Numbered from the stretch's first letter, positions 16,525 through 26,443 are shown. The stretch: 64,000 nt of DNA from Chlorobium ferrooxidans DSM 13031 (GCF_000168715.1 NZ_AASE01000012.1:1-64000); one strand, 5' to 3'. The notes: generated from the letters alone by a model not told the origin. A program made the numbers and translations.

Positions 16525-17529
16525 CTAAAAGCGCTTCTGATAGACATGACAGTAGGGCTGATGTCCATTTTTTTCATAATAGTCCTGATGGTACCCTTCG
16601 GCTTCCCAGAAGGTTCCGGCCTTTTCAACACTGGTCACAACACGGTACCCTTTGGTCTTCAACTCGGCAATCAGCTTCTCTGCCACACGTTTCTGCTCCT
16701 CATCAGCATAAAAAACCGCCGAGCGGTACTGCGAGCCGATATCCGGCCCCTGCCGGTTCATCTGACCGGGATCGTGAATCTCGAAAAAGAGTTTTGCCAG
16801 GGTCTCATAACTGACCAGAGCGGGATCAAACTCAATCTCAACCGCCTCGGCATGCCCTGTTTTTCCGCTGCACACCTCCTTGTAGGTCGGGTGATCGGTC
16901 AAACCGCCAATGTAACCCGATTTGGCTGAAAGCACCCCCTTGATCTTGCCGAAGTGATACTCGACGCCCCAGAAACACCCTCCGGCAAAAATCGCCTTCT
17001 CTGTTTTTGATTGAAGCGCTGCTTCCGGCTGAAATTGCAGGGAGACCGAGTTGACACAGTGTCGCACATTTTTCGGAGTAAGCCCCTCATGCAGAAAAAC
17101 ATGACCGAGATGGGCCCCGCATTTGGCGCAAACTATCTCGGTTCGCCGGCCGTCAGCATCCGGAACCTCTTTTACCGCCCCGGCAATGGCATCATCAAAA
17201 CTCGGCCAGCCGCATCCTGAATCAAACTTGTGATTCGAATAAAAAAGCGGAGCGTCACACCGCCGGCAGAGATAGCTCCCCTTCTCCCTGTTCTGGTAAT
17301 ATTTCCCGCTGAAAGGGGCCTCTGTTCCTTTATGCACAATTACCCGCTCCTCTTCCGGAGTCAACTTGTTAAAACTCATACCACTCTCCTTTTGAATAGT
17401 AAAACGCGGCTTCTCAACTGCCTGCGACAACCTGTCACCACCACACCCGCAGAGGAGCAGGAGTTGTATGCAAAGCAAAAAAACCGCCTGCATACCGTGA
17501 TACAAAGGTTTATGGTCGCTGAAAAACAT
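16525..17529 (-). CDS. msrBA: Bifunctional methionine sulfoxide reductase MsrB-MsrA, lipoprotein-type
   Basis: A 334-residue fusion repairing oxidised methionine. An N-terminal hydrophobic segment ends LLLLCGCGG, a likely lipobox, implying export and lipid anchoring. Residues about 52-165 are MsrB, with zinc cysteines in CRRC and CAKC and the catalytic cysteine in RHCVNSVSLQF. Residues about 177-330 are MsrA, with the catalytic GGCFWG and the EGYHQDYY strand. The order B then A is one of the known arrangements. An envelope location fits a role in protecting periplasmic proteins from oxidants. The start is supported by an upstream GGCGGTG. Confidence 0.93.
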   Translation of the reverse strand: MFFSDHKPLYHGMQAVFLLCIQLLLLCGCGGDRLSQAVEKPRFTIQKESGMSFNKLTPEEERVIVHKGTEAPFSGKYYQNREKGSYLCRRCDAPLFYSNHKFDSGCGWPSFDDAIAGAVKEVPDADGRRTEIVCAKCGAHLGHVFLHEGLTPKNVRHCVNSVSLQFQPEAALQSKTEKAIFAGGCFWGVEYHFGKIKGVLSAKSGYIGGLTDHPTYKEVCSGKTGHAEAVEIEFDPALVSYETLAKLFFEIHDPGQMNRQGPDIGSQYRSAVFYADEEQKRVAEKLIAELKTKGYRVVTSVEKAGTFWEAEGYHQDYYEKNGHQPYCHVYQKRF

Positions 17530-17765
17530 GGTTCACCGCCTATTTTTTAACCGTAAAATCAAGACAACATCAATAGAACCCGCAGGTGCTGCTGAAGGTT
17601 TCCCTGAACGCGCAATCAACGCATTGTTGTTCACTGTTATCTTTTTACGACGGGAGGAGAGTCCCTGCCAGATACCAGCGTGTGGCCTTTGTCAGGGCGA
17701 AGAGGGCTTACCCCTTTGGGCAAGGGGGCGGTTACTATTCAGAACGAGAGGATCGGATTCAGGAT

Positions 17766-18002
17766 TCAATAATCCTCAGCATCATCCTGTTTTTCGGCGA
17801 GAGGGATCATATCAGAAAGTGCTCCTGAAGCTTTTCCGATAAGCGATCCGGCGGCAGCTACCGTAAGGCCTGCAACAGCCAGGCCTGCAAGTGCATGAAC
17901 AAAAGGCATCGCAATCGGAGCCAGAAGTACTGTTGGAACCGCTACTTTGAGTGTCTTGCTCTGCAAAAGAGCATCCTGAATCTCCTCAATATTAAAGCCC
18001 AT
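17766..18002 (-). CDS. Small hydrophobic alanine-rich protein (family member B)
   Basis: A 78-residue protein with a charged N-terminus (MGFNIEEIQDALLQSK), a long Ala/Val/Leu/Gly-rich hydrophobic stretch (about 18-62), and an acidic tail (AEKQDDAEDY). The core LLAPIAMP is like that of the small proteins at 7930 and 27062. An element TAATCTCGCCTC lies 85 bp upstream and recurs upstream of the third gene. No strong ribosome-binding site is visible. No named family is recognised; membrane association is likely from composition. Confidence 0.55.
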   Translation of the reverse strand: MGFNIEEIQDALLQSKTLKVAVPTVLLAPIAMPFVHALAGLAVAGLTVAAAGSLIGKASGALSDMIPLAEKQDDAEDY

Positions 18003-18086
18003 GATAGTGATAGTTGAACGGGTTACTGCCGGGCACAGTCAGCTTCAGCAGAAATAGTTTTCTGTATGCAATATAGCTTAATGACG

Positions 18087-18101
18087 TAATCTCGCCTCAT
18101 G
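18087..18101 (-). promoter_or_regulatory. Element shared upstream of two small hydrophobic genes
   Basis: TAATCTCGCCTCATG here matches TAATCTCGCCTCGTG at 27386-27400 in 14 of 15 positions. Both are on the same strand relative to the downstream small hydrophobic gene, 85 and 109 bp from the proposed starts. It may be a promoter-proximal regulatory site. Confidence 0.35.
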
Positions 18102-18168
18102 GAGACGAAAAATTAACCGTTACGTTGCAAAAACGGCCCTCATATCCTATACTCTTACTGTATGCGCC

Positions 18169-18242
18169 GGACAATTAGCTCAGTTGGTTAGAGCGTTCGC
18201 CTCACACGCGAGAGGTCAAAGGTTCGAGTCCTTTATTGTCCA
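18169..18242 (+). tRNA. tRNA-Val (anticodon CAC)
   Basis: A full cloverleaf can be drawn: acceptor GGACAAT with ATTGTCC, a D arm with TTAGCTCAGTTGGTTAGAG, anticodon stem TTCGC with GCGAG around loop CTCACAC (anticodon CAC at 18203-18205), and T arm AAAGG-TTCGAGT-CCTTT. The discriminator is A and CCA is not encoded. A toxin-antitoxin pair and a STAND defence-like gene follow directly, so this tRNA may mark a genomic-island boundary. Confidence 0.95.
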
Positions 18243-18543
18243 CCCCCTCCATCCATGCTCTTCTGCGAGCTTCTACTGAGATCATTGTCTTATCATTACA
18301 GTTAACAAAAAGTTAACACATTTCACTCTTTTTCACTCTCAATTGAAGAGCATTCAGGGACGTAAGTGACGGAGGTAACAAAACAGATCCGCCCGGCTCA
18401 GCCAAAAGGGATTTCAATTTACCGGTTGTATATTATCAGTAACAGCTGGCGACAGGCCGGATTGGCCAAGATCAGCAGATTCATCTGCAAGTGTCTCAAC
18501 TGCTGCCCAGGTTGCTCTTTCAGAAACAGACAGGAGATGAAAT

Positions 18544-18732
18544 ATGTCAACTCTCATGAAAAAAGAGGAAGCCCACAAACTGATTGATCTCATGCCTGCG
18601 AATGCTACATGGGATGACCTGATGCATGAAATATATGTTCGGGAAGCAATTGAGCGCGGGTTAGCTGACAGTAAGGCGGGTCGGACAAAAGAGGTGAAAG
18701 AGATAAGAGGCAAATACGGCCTGCAGGAATGA
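18544..18732 (+). CDS. Type II antitoxin of a ParE/RelE module
   Basis: A 62-residue, largely helical and charged protein (ATWDDLMHEIYVREAIERGL, then KAGRTKEVKEIRGKYG). It has the size and gene position of an antitoxin paired with the ParE/RelE-like toxin whose ATG overlaps its stop by 4 bp. Similar short proteins form a recognised antitoxin group in which the N-terminal helix binds operator DNA. An AGGAG sequence precedes the ATG. The C-terminal charged part probably wraps the toxin. Family call is from context more than from motif. Confidence 0.8.
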   Translation: MSTLMKKEEAHKLIDLMPANATWDDLMHEIYVREAIERGLADSKAGRTKEVKEIRGKYGLQE

Positions 18733-19010
18733 AAGTCCACTGGACAGATACCGCAGCAGGTCATCTCGATGCCATCTATAATTTCATTGCTCAGGACTCT
18801 GCCGACTATGCCCGTCGCATGATTGATCGCCTTACGCGAAAATCCAAACAGATAGCCGAATATCCCTTTTCAGGCAGAAGCGTTCCTGAATATGAACTGG
18901 AGCAGGTCAGAGAAGTGTTCGAAGGCCCTTTCCGTATCATCTATTACATCAAGCCGGATCAAATTGATATTCTTGCGGTCATTCACGGAGCTATGAATCT
19001 CAGCAGCTGA
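18729..19010 (+). CDS. ParE/RelE-family toxin
   Basis: A 93-residue protein with the ParE/RelE fold: VHWTDTAAGHLDAIYNFIAQDS at the N-terminus, a helix ending SKQIAEYPFSGRSVPEY, and strands VREVFEGPFRIIYYI and IDILAVIHGAM. The GR-x-VPE and RIIY motifs favour ParE-like gyrase poisons or related ribosome-associated RelE toxins; which activity applies is not decided by sequence. It is translationally coupled to the antitoxin (ATGA overlap). Located between tRNA-Val and the large STAND system, as often seen in defence islands. Confidence 0.9.
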   Translation: MKVHWTDTAAGHLDAIYNFIAQDSADYARRMIDRLTRKSKQIAEYPFSGRSVPEYELEQVREVFEGPFRIIYYIKPDQIDILAVIHGAMNLSS

Positions 19011-19473
19011 GCACATTAAAATGGGGAATTCAGAAATTCAGGAACAAGCACACCTGCGAGCGATGCATCCTTTCAGTTCGGCATGACACCTTGAAGAGAT
19101 TTTGATGAGGGGCAAAGAGGTTGGAGTCGCTGCTGTTGTCTTAACGGCCTCGAAACCGCTCCATGAGACATCATCAATAAGAAACCTGACGAAAAGTTTC
19201 TTGACGGGGAAAGAGGCTGCCAACTGTAGTAGAAAATCGGGAGTAAATACAGTAAATCACGACCTTCCCTGCGGGAGTAGCTCCGAAACATTGTAGTACT
19301 GGAAATATGCCGGGGCTGTGTAGCGGCAGGACAAAAGAGACTGTATAGTATTTCTATAATTGCGATTAGAATACTCGCTTTGCATAAATCATGTTATACA
19401 ACAAATAATAAGAACAAGAATGCTTCAGGAATCTAATCCGAGCAAGCCATGTTTTTGGGCTCACAGCAAAAAA
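19011..19473. other. 463-bp gap without a recognised gene
   Basis: No open frame with recognisable protein features, no clear terminator and no tRNA fragment was seen between the toxin gene and the STAND-associated small gene. It may be degraded sequence. Confidence 0.5.
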
Positions 19474-20214
19474 CTATTCAGATGACAACGCGTCATTGTC
19501 AGTGAAATCCAGCTTTGCTCGAAGGCGATCAGATAAAATCTTTGCCAAATTCGCAAATTCTTCCAGTCGCTTGAGGCGGTTCTCAATTTCCTTACGATCC
19601 TCATTATTCTCAACTTCTTCGTCAGTCAAAGCAACTTCGTTTGAAATAACGCGTATGATGGGCAGATAGTCTACATCTATTTTGCCCGCTGCCTCAGCCA
19701 GAGTGACCCACTCCATAGACTTGTCAGCAGCATCCCGAGCAGCGCCCGCCAAACAAAAACGGATAAGAAGTCTTGCCGTATGATCAACCCCGTCAGCAAT
19801 TTCGAGCCAAGCAGCACTCTCAGTATTTTTTTGTTCTTTGGCTGCTTCATTGCGAACAGGCCAGTAATATCTCGATTCTGCGTTTTTTGGATCAAGGCTC
19901 TCAAGTGCCCTCAGGATTGCTTCAAAGTTTTGGAACGGTCGGCGATCTCTCGGCATCGTAGAATGGTGATCCCAAAGTTCGAGAATTGCACTCGCACACT
20001 GAGCACGTTTTTCGTCTTTATCTTCTTCTTTTGCGGTTTCAGCACCGTGAATCAATTCTACAACATAGTGCGCCATCCATCGTCCGAGCGTGTCGACTGA
20101 CTGGTCAAGGCCAAGTTCTTCGACAAGCCGTTTGCCGAGCTTTAGGATATTATCAAACCGTGCAGATTCTTCCATCGGATTTGAAAAGATAGATTCTTGT
20201 GTCAGGCGGGACAT
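19474..20214 (-). CDS. Helical partner protein of the STAND ATPase, unknown function
   Basis: A protein of about 246 residues, mostly predicted helical, hydrophilic and with no signal or membrane segment. Features include WMAHYVVELIHGAE, WDHHSTMPRDRRPF, and a coiled-coil-like NEDRKEIENRLKRLEEF near the C-terminus. I recognise no named domain. Its 5' end overlaps the last ~62 bp of the large nuclease-STAND gene (longer overlap if an upstream start at 20277 is used), implying translational coupling and joint function. It could be a regulator, sensor adaptor or second effector of that system. Confidence 0.65.
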   Translation of the reverse strand: MSRLTQESIFSNPMEESARFDNILKLGKRLVEELGLDQSVDTLGRWMAHYVVELIHGAETAKEEDKDEKRAQCASAILELWDHHSTMPRDRRPFQNFEAILRALESLDPKNAESRYYWPVRNEAAKEQKNTESAAWLEIADGVDHTARLLIRFCLAGAARDAADKSMEWVTLAEAAGKIDVDYLPIIRVISNEVALTDEEVENNEDRKEIENRLKRLEEFANLAKILSDRLRAKLDFTDNDALSSE

Positions 20215-23200
20215 ATCCAGGCTTCGTTTCTTTATTATGTTCATATCTGGAGCGAAGAATTTTTCGGTCGACCGCAACTTTTATTATCAGGTCTCGGTCA
20301 ACCAGCTTAAGCAACTCAGTTAAATATCCAGGATCCACGATCAGTCTTCGCCCTTCCTCGACGCCATTTTCATCCTGTTTGCTTGGGTGATGGCCCCATA
20401 TTTCGCACCAAATAACATTTTGACCATTATCCTCTTTAGTCCAAACTCTGCCATCTAAGTCAGTAACGATTGGTAGTACTTCCATGACAAATTTTGCGGG
20501 TTTGATCGGTGGATATTTTATATCCCCAGACCATGGATCAAATTCATCGAGTCCACTGCTTCGATCACGGTCCAAAACCCACCCTTTCAGTTGATATCTT
20601 CCCTGGTCTATCTGGAGGTCATCAACAGCATCCGGGATGCGGTAGTCATGAGAGTTAGTTGCTGTTTGAAGCGCTCGCAAAAGTGCATCCGATCGATCAC
20701 GAGTCACAAAAGCACTGCTAATGCGAACAGACTCTTTCTGCTTTCCAGATATAGCTGTCCAATAACCCCAAAGATTTAGCCGCTGATGACAAATTCCCAA
20801 TACCCTGTCGAAATCAACGACTTGAACTGAACATGACCACTCATCGGTATCTTTTTCATCCTTCCAATCCGGCCATTCAAGCGGTTGAGGATCGCGTCGG
20901 TCAGTAAGCCAACGTCCATCCTTCCGGGTCAGATTATGGTTATCAAGCCATTCTTGAAAATCGTCCTCTGGGTAGTCAGGGTTTTGGTGTAGTGGATCGG
21001 TTAGTAATAGCTTTCCGGCCACCGTCATCATCCCATGATATGCTAAATAAAACTGAAGATCGTCTGTTCTGGGAATATCCCCATGAGAATGATGGGTATC
21101 ATCGTATGAATAGATCTTCTTGCTCAACCTCTGATCATTTCGCCATATTTGACGAGAGCCATATCCCCACTCATACTCGATGACATGGGCAACGTCTTTC
21201 GAAATTTCAGCCTCTGATAGCGCGAAAAATTCACCAAGTCTCGAAAACCAATATGGCCCAATATCGATACCAAAATAATATTCCCAATCTTTCGAACTCT
21301 CAGGGCTGTTCATTCGTCGTTCACTGACTCTCTCAAAGCTTTTTGTAAACTGAACAGGGAAACTCGACGTGTTTACGGAAAGGAGCTTCTTGCTCGTTTC
21401 ATCATCTAGAATCCAACGTCCAGTTTTTATGAGCGATTGTAACGATTTCGTCGCAAAGTCTCGAATCAACACGTGTGGGGAACCATCAAGAGCAATCTTC
21501 ACAAGAAAATCTATGTGCGGTATGATACTCTCCGGGCTTTCCAGGCTCGCTCGTGCCAATGCGATAAGAAGCCATTGAAGAGCGTGTAAATTATAGAAAT
21601 GCAGTGTATGATCTGCAAAAGGACCCGCCTTTCCCTTTTCAGCTAGCTGTATCAGGTTTTTCAATATTTCAGAGTGATCAAGGAAGCACAATCCTCGTAC
21701 AACGTGAGCTGATTGCCAACGGTGGGAACTGCTGGGCGCGGCTAAACCAGCCCAAATATAACCAGCTATCGCACCATTGATATCCACAGGAGGAAAAAGG
21801 TCTTCAGACCAAACGCCGTCACCATCATTCTCTTTCAGAAAATCATCAAACAGTTTTAGTCCGAATCTGAGCACCTCAAGGGCTTCAGTCTGATCAATTC
21901 GAAGAGCTAAAATCCCCGTAAGGGTGAACAATTGACCTGATGACAACTCTTCTGCTGTGCCAGCAATGGCTTCAATAACGGTATTGGCAATATCACTCTC
22001 TGAAAGACCGGAGACTTCACATGCCAAATCGAATGGGAAAATTTCATAATAGCGGCTTCTGTTTATCTTCATACAATATCGTCGACAGAAGACCTTCAGC
22101 GTATCTCGAAGTGCCGCATTTATTCCTGGTCGCGGCATCCATTTCGCTGGCACTTGTTCAAGAAAATTCCGAAATTGGTACAATTCAAACTCGGGCACTT
22201 CGGCCACTGATTGGATAAACTTGTTTTCTTTTCCAATCTCAACCCGATTGCATGCTTCGCTGAAGAAACGATCATAATCGTATGGTGTTTCTGTAGATTT
22301 GAAAAGATGGTAGGCATCTCTTATGCCGTTTGGGTTAGTCAAATCTGCCTGAGCAAATACTGCGTCCCAATCCCGTTCTTCTCCACGCGCTGAAGCTCGG
22401 TAGGAATCGTAATTCCCTAAGCTGTCATCATCTGATTGTTTAGATCGCTCTTTTCGTTCGCAATATGCAATGAGATCATCAATAGCTATCAACTTCACAC
22501 CATGCGATATTGCAACAGCTCTCAACTTTTGCCAAATTGATGCACTATAATCATCTAGCCGCATGTAACGGTAGAGATAGTTCGTTACCTTAATCTTCTG
22601 TGTCTGGGTTTTACAGGCTCCAAGTGCGGAACTTAACAAGCTGACATTATCCCATTGAGCACGGAAACCAATGAGCGCCATCGGAGCTAATGGATCAAGG
22701 CTTCTTTCGTTTAAAAGAAACATCAATGCTTCAGGCAATAACCGCTCTGCCCAACCAAATTTCCTATCCCTCCACCGACTGAGTATTGTCAAACAAGATG
22801 AAGGACATAGAGCAGCAATAGCTCTGACAGTTGCTTCCCAGTCAAAATGATCGTCGTAACCGTATTCATATGTAAGTTCTGCACATCGAGAGAGTCTGTA
22901 AACTATTTCCGGTACAGGCTTTTTAGGATCAGCTGCGCGATCCGCCATATACAAAATCGATGACCAGCGATCCCTATTTTCGTCCCCAATATTACTTGCA
23001 ACTTCCACAGCCTGATCAAAATACGACTTCGAATCGGATTCACTGACGGCCATAATAGCCCGTGCTACAGCAACGTATGAAGTAACTTTTGATCTTGCGT
23101 CTTCTCTCCCATTATGGGTTAATTCAAATGACCGTTGGGCATAACCAAATGATTTCGCCTGCATTGGCTTGTAGCGCGCGGTGATTCGGGCCATGCTGTT

Positions 23201-26200
23201 GAATGTCGATGTAAAAAGTGAGCGCTTCAAGGAAGCCACCCATGTGTCGAATTCTACAAGCCTTTTTTCTTGTGGTCCACCAGCCATGACCAGAATATCG
23301 AACCAAAGCAGGGCGATCTCATCAGCCGTATACGATTCCTCGCTATAGCTGATACTTTCAGCTTTCGAGGAAACAGCACAAGCATCAGCGATAGCTGCAC
23401 TAAGCTGATCTTCAGTTACGTTCCCAAGAAAAACACTAACCCAAAGTTGGTGCCATGGCAAAAGTGCTCCTATAGCCGCTCTGAATTCTCGCGCATCCTG
23501 TGAATTGTAATGTGAGTTCTGCGTCTCCAACTCTTTCCGAAAATCAGGGTGTGCGAGATCATTCAGCTCTAATGCCACACCATCCATAGACGCTTTGAGC
23601 GAATAAGCACGAAGGAGTGAAAACCTTGAACCACTAAATCGAGAAGAAAGACCACGAGGTGGATTATCGGGTAGAAAGCGACTGAGAAGGACTGCCAATT
23701 CCTTTGGGTTAAACTGGGTAAGTTGGCATACCGCTTCTACGAGTGAAGTCACAACTACGAGCAGCTTTTCCTTGTGATCGAAACGTTCTACTTGCAACAT
23801 TTTCACTCTTGAGTTACCCAGCAACCGTAACGAACGGTTTATTGCTTGCAACGGTGGGTACCTATGAACATTCCGCAATTCAGTAGTAACAGCAAGAACG
23901 AGACCAAGATCATTACCTGCCGCTAAGGCAACCGTATCTAAATCCGAATATCTCCCATGATCAACAAGTCTCTCTGCAACGATTCGTCCTACCCTGTACG
24001 AAACCTCACGAGGAGACCAACGACGAAGATACTTCACTGCTGACTGAGCACCATTAATATTGAGCTCTGTCAGCACTATTTCAGCAATTTCGGTATCTTC
24101 AATCCTTTCTTTTTCCCTGTCTTTTTCATTGAGACTCGACCAGTTTCGAATCCATTCATGAGCCATTCTCAATCGGCTAAGAGCATCACCTCGCAACTCG
24201 GGAAAAGCAGAAAGCAATCCTGCCTCGTAAGCATGATGGGAACCCATCCAACCACCGCCAAATGTCCTTCGCGATACTAGTTCCTGAATAAGGCTTGAAT
24301 CCATAAATACGGCCGCCAAATCCGTATTTTCTTGGATAAGAATGTGTTGACGACTTTCGGCAGCCGTTTCACCGCCAGCTTTCAATGCGAGCTTTGCTGC
24401 ATCAGCGTAGCGTTTAGCACGCAGGCTGGCTTTAAGTGCGAACTGCAACCGTTGCAATTCCACATCACGTTTTTCAAGTGGGCTACCTTCAGGAAGACTC
24501 TCAGTTGATAGGGCCAACTCCAACAGTTCGGAAAATTGGCCTGCTTCCAACATCAACTGTGGAAGTGCTGCTGCCACATAGGCACTTGTTGAAGCGAGGG
24601 GTCTCAGGATCTCAATGAATTTAGCGAGATCAGCCGCTTCCGGTTTGAAATGATCTCTGAACCATGTTTCAGCAGGTTCATCGAAAAACTGGACGGTCTC
24701 TCCTGCTACCATAAGTGGGCGGCCAAGGTCATAGGCAAAGCTTTTCACTGCCGCCTCCTCAATTCCAGAAATTGAAGCCAATACCTTGATCGGAATGAGA
24801 GGCCGAAGAGAAGCAAGTCCTGCACAGATAAGATTGATCTGCTCGCCTTCCGTCTTCCCGACTCTATCACGAAGCTCATGAAGTGCACGATCAAGCAAAT
24901 TTGAGATCGCATTGTCGACGGTAGTAGGATTCGGACCAAGCGCTCTAAGAATTTCGTGTAATGGCACTTTAATGGATAGAGCATTCGCTTGAACGCGAGG
25001 ATTTTGCGAGCTTAGCCGGTGAAACTCATCAACATCCTGCTCTGTTGCATCAGGAAACGTCAGTCGAAGTAAATTCGCTGTTTCTGATCGGCTAAATGGA
25101 CACAATTCAAGCTGAAGTGCACCATACGGAGGATCAAGCAATTTAAGGCGATGAGTTCTGGCAGTCACAATCAGACGCACCCCGTCTGGGAAGTTTTCAC
25201 GCAACAGATCACAAGCGAAAGATCTCGACTCGCCAAGTTCGTCAGCCAACATTTGTGCATTATCGGCAGCATCGACAACGATACAAAGCAATGCTTCTGG
25301 ATGCATTTCTCTTATTGACGTAATGCTTTGATTGATCCGGTGTTTAAACGCTTTTAGATAAGCAGTTGGATCGGCATACAGTTTGGGAATAAGTGGATGA
25401 CAGAGACCCATGCTCGATAGTTCGTTTACTATCTGCACCAAAGCGTCTTTGTGTCTATGTCGATATGCACTTGTATTGCGGTATTGTCCATTACCGAAGC
25501 AATCATAAAGAAGGCAAACAGACCCCAAGGGAAGCCCGTGCCGAATTCGTGTTGCAAAAACGGACTTACCAACACCACCGTCTGCGTGAATGATTACAGA
25601 AGAGGATTCTCCGCCTACGATTTTGGCTATCAGTGTCTCCTCTTGTTCACGTGGCACAACGTTATCCGTATCTACGATGCAACTGGTTGCGGGAAAAAGG
25701 GAAGTCTCATCAGTCCTGAATGCCCTCAATAAATCTGTTTTGGTAATCGTCGGATTATTCGAGCTCTCAGAAAGCGCCTTACGATTTACAAGTTCTTTAA
25801 GCTGTACCGGAGCATCCACGTCAGCACCAGGCAGATATCCACTGACTTCTTGTATCAGAATGTTTCGTTGATCCCAATACCCTTCATGCTGCCCATCCAG
25901 ATGCAATAACCGGCAAAAGCGAGATAGTTCATCACCCGTAAGGTTTGTATGATGCTCAAGTTTTGCCAACTCATTTGGATGGCTAACTTCAGAACCAGCA
26001 ACAATTTCAGCAACAGTCTCCAGAATATCTGCACTTATCGGTCGATTGGTAACAAAATAAAAGTGCAGCTTTTGTTGACATTGTTCTGTGCCATACTCAT
26101 GGCATTTTGACCCATACCATTCAGCAAACCCTTTGAGTGTTTTTTTTAATCCGCTGGCTGTCCAAGGCTCGTTCGGATTCTGGGTCGAATGTTTGAGCTG

Positions 26201-26443
26201 ATAATACTTGATAGAATCAGCTCTCTCAAAATTTTCACTTCCATAATATTCGGCAATGTCAATAAGTTCTTCACCGACATCTATGGCAGAACCGCTGTCG
26301 CTTTCAGATGTTGAAGCCCCTTCGATTGACACCGCCACCAATCCAGATGAATTTGATAGCAATGGTAGACAACGCCGAGCCGCCCACAAATAGTGAAATT
26401 GATCACCATCTCTACTATAGCGAACTAAATCACTGTTGCTCAT
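20153..26443 (-). CDS. Giant nuclease-STAND NTPase (Cap4/DUF4297-like N-terminus), putative antiphage sensor
   Basis: About 2096 residues. The N-terminal ~200 residues begin SRDGDQFHYLWAARRCL and carry an acidic residue in VSIEG and SIKYYQLKH, the pattern of PD-(D/E)xK endonuclease domains of the Cap4/DUF4297 type. A STAND-like ATPase follows: Walker A HADGGVGKS (about residue 287), Walker B LLCIVVDAAD (about 385), and a TARTHR sensor. The remaining ~1500 residues are helical-repeat-like and probably bind a ligand. This layout matches Avs-type antiphage proteins, which recognise phage proteins, oligomerise and cut DNA. The ATG at 26443 was preferred over 26485 because the nuclease domain starts immediately after it. 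The next gene overlaps its 3' end. Confidence 0.82.
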   Translation of the reverse strand: MSNSDLVRYSRDGDQFHYLWAARRCLPLLSNSSGLVAVSIEGASTSESDSGSAIDVGEELIDIAEYYGSENFERADSIKYYQLKHSTQNPNEPWTASGLKKTLKGFAEWYGSKCHEYGTEQCQQKLHFYFVTNRPISADILETVAEIVAGSEVSHPNELAKLEHHTNLTGDELSRFCRLLHLDGQHEGYWDQRNILIQEVSGYLPGADVDAPVQLKELVNRKALSESSNNPTITKTDLLRAFRTDETSLFPATSCIVDTDNVVPREQEETLIAKIVGGESSSVIIHADGGVGKSVFATRIRHGLPLGSVCLLYDCFGNGQYRNTSAYRHRHKDALVQIVNELSSMGLCHPLIPKLYADPTAYLKAFKHRINQSITSIREMHPEALLCIVVDAADNAQMLADELGESRSFACDLLRENFPDGVRLIVTARTHRLKLLDPPYGALQLELCPFSRSETANLLRLTFPDATEQDVDEFHRLSSQNPRVQANALSIKVPLHEILRALGPNPTTVDNAISNLLDRALHELRDRVGKTEGEQINLICAGLASLRPLIPIKVLASISGIEEAAVKSFAYDLGRPLMVAGETVQFFDEPAETWFRDHFKPEAADLAKFIEILRPLASTSAYVAAALPQLMLEAGQFSELLELALSTESLPEGSPLEKRDVELQRLQFALKASLRAKRYADAAKLALKAGGETAAESRQHILIQENTDLAAVFMDSSLIQELVSRRTFGGGWMGSHHAYEAGLLSAFPELRGDALSRLRMAHEWIRNWSSLNEKDREKERIEDTEIAEIVLTELNINGAQSAVKYLRRWSPREVSYRVGRIVAERLVDHGRYSDLDTVALAAGNDLGLVLAVTTELRNVHRYPPLQAINRSLRLLGNSRVKMLQVERFDHKEKLLVVVTSLVEAVCQLTQFNPKELAVLLSRFLPDNPPRGLSSRFSGSRFSLLRAYSLKASMDGVALELNDLAHPDFRKELETQNSHYNSQDAREFRAAIGALLPWHQLWVSVFLGNVTEDQLSAAIADACAVSSKAESISYSEESYTADEIALLWFDILVMAGGPQEKRLVEFDTWVASLKRSLFTSTFNSMARITARYKPMQAKSFGYAQRSFELTHNGREDARSKVTSYVAVARAIMAVSESDSKSYFDQAVEVASNIGDENRDRWSSILYMADRAADPKKPVPEIVYRLSRCAELTYEYGYDDHFDWEATVRAIAALCPSSCLTILSRWRDRKFGWAERLLPEALMFLLNERSLDPLAPMALIGFRAQWDNVSLLSSALGACKTQTQKIKVTNYLYRYMRLDDYSASIWQKLRAVAISHGVKLIAIDDLIAYCERKERSKQSDDDSLGNYDSYRASARGEERDWDAVFAQADLTNPNGIRDAYHLFKSTETPYDYDRFFSEACNRVEIGKENKFIQSVAEVPEFELYQFRNFLEQVPAKWMPRPGINAALRDTLKVFCRRYCMKINRSRYYEIFPFDLACEVSGLSESDIANTVIEAIAGTAEELSSGQLFTLTGILALRIDQTEALEVLRFGLKLFDDFLKENDGDGVWSEDLFPPVDINGAIAGYIWAGLAAPSSSHRWQSAHVVRGLCFLDHSEILKNLIQLAEKGKAGPFADHTLHFYNLHALQWLLIALARASLESPESIIPHIDFLVKIALDGSPHVLIRDFATKSLQSLIKTGRWILDDETSKKLLSVNTSSFPVQFTKSFERVSERRMNSPESSKDWEYYFGIDIGPYWFSRLGEFFALSEAEISKDVAHVIEYEWGYGSRQIWRNDQRLSKKIYSYDDTHHSHGDIPRTDDLQFYLAYHGMMTVAGKLLLTDPLHQNPDYPEDDFQEWLDNHNLTRKDGRWLTDRRDPQPLEWPDWKDEKDTDEWSCSVQVVDFDRVLGICHQRLNLWGYWTAISGKQKESVRISSAFVTRDRSDALLRALQTATNSHDYRIPDAVDDLQIDQGRYQLKGWVLDRDRSSGLDEFDPWSGDIKYPPIKPAKFVMEVLPIVTDLDGRVWTKEDNGQNVIWCEIWGHHPSKQDENGVEEGRRLIVDPGYLTELLKLVDRDLIIKVAVDRKILRSRYEHNKETKPGYVPPDTRIYLFKSDGRICTV

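Noticed and set aside
17711..17728. Terminator for the small hydrophobic gene B
   Set aside because: The CCCCTT-TGGGCA-AGGGGG hairpin lacks a T run on either side.
18414..18764. Minus-strand frame over the toxin-antitoxin pair
   Set aside because: It lies antisense to a well-supported coupled TA operon with Shine-Dalgarno and ATGA overlap.
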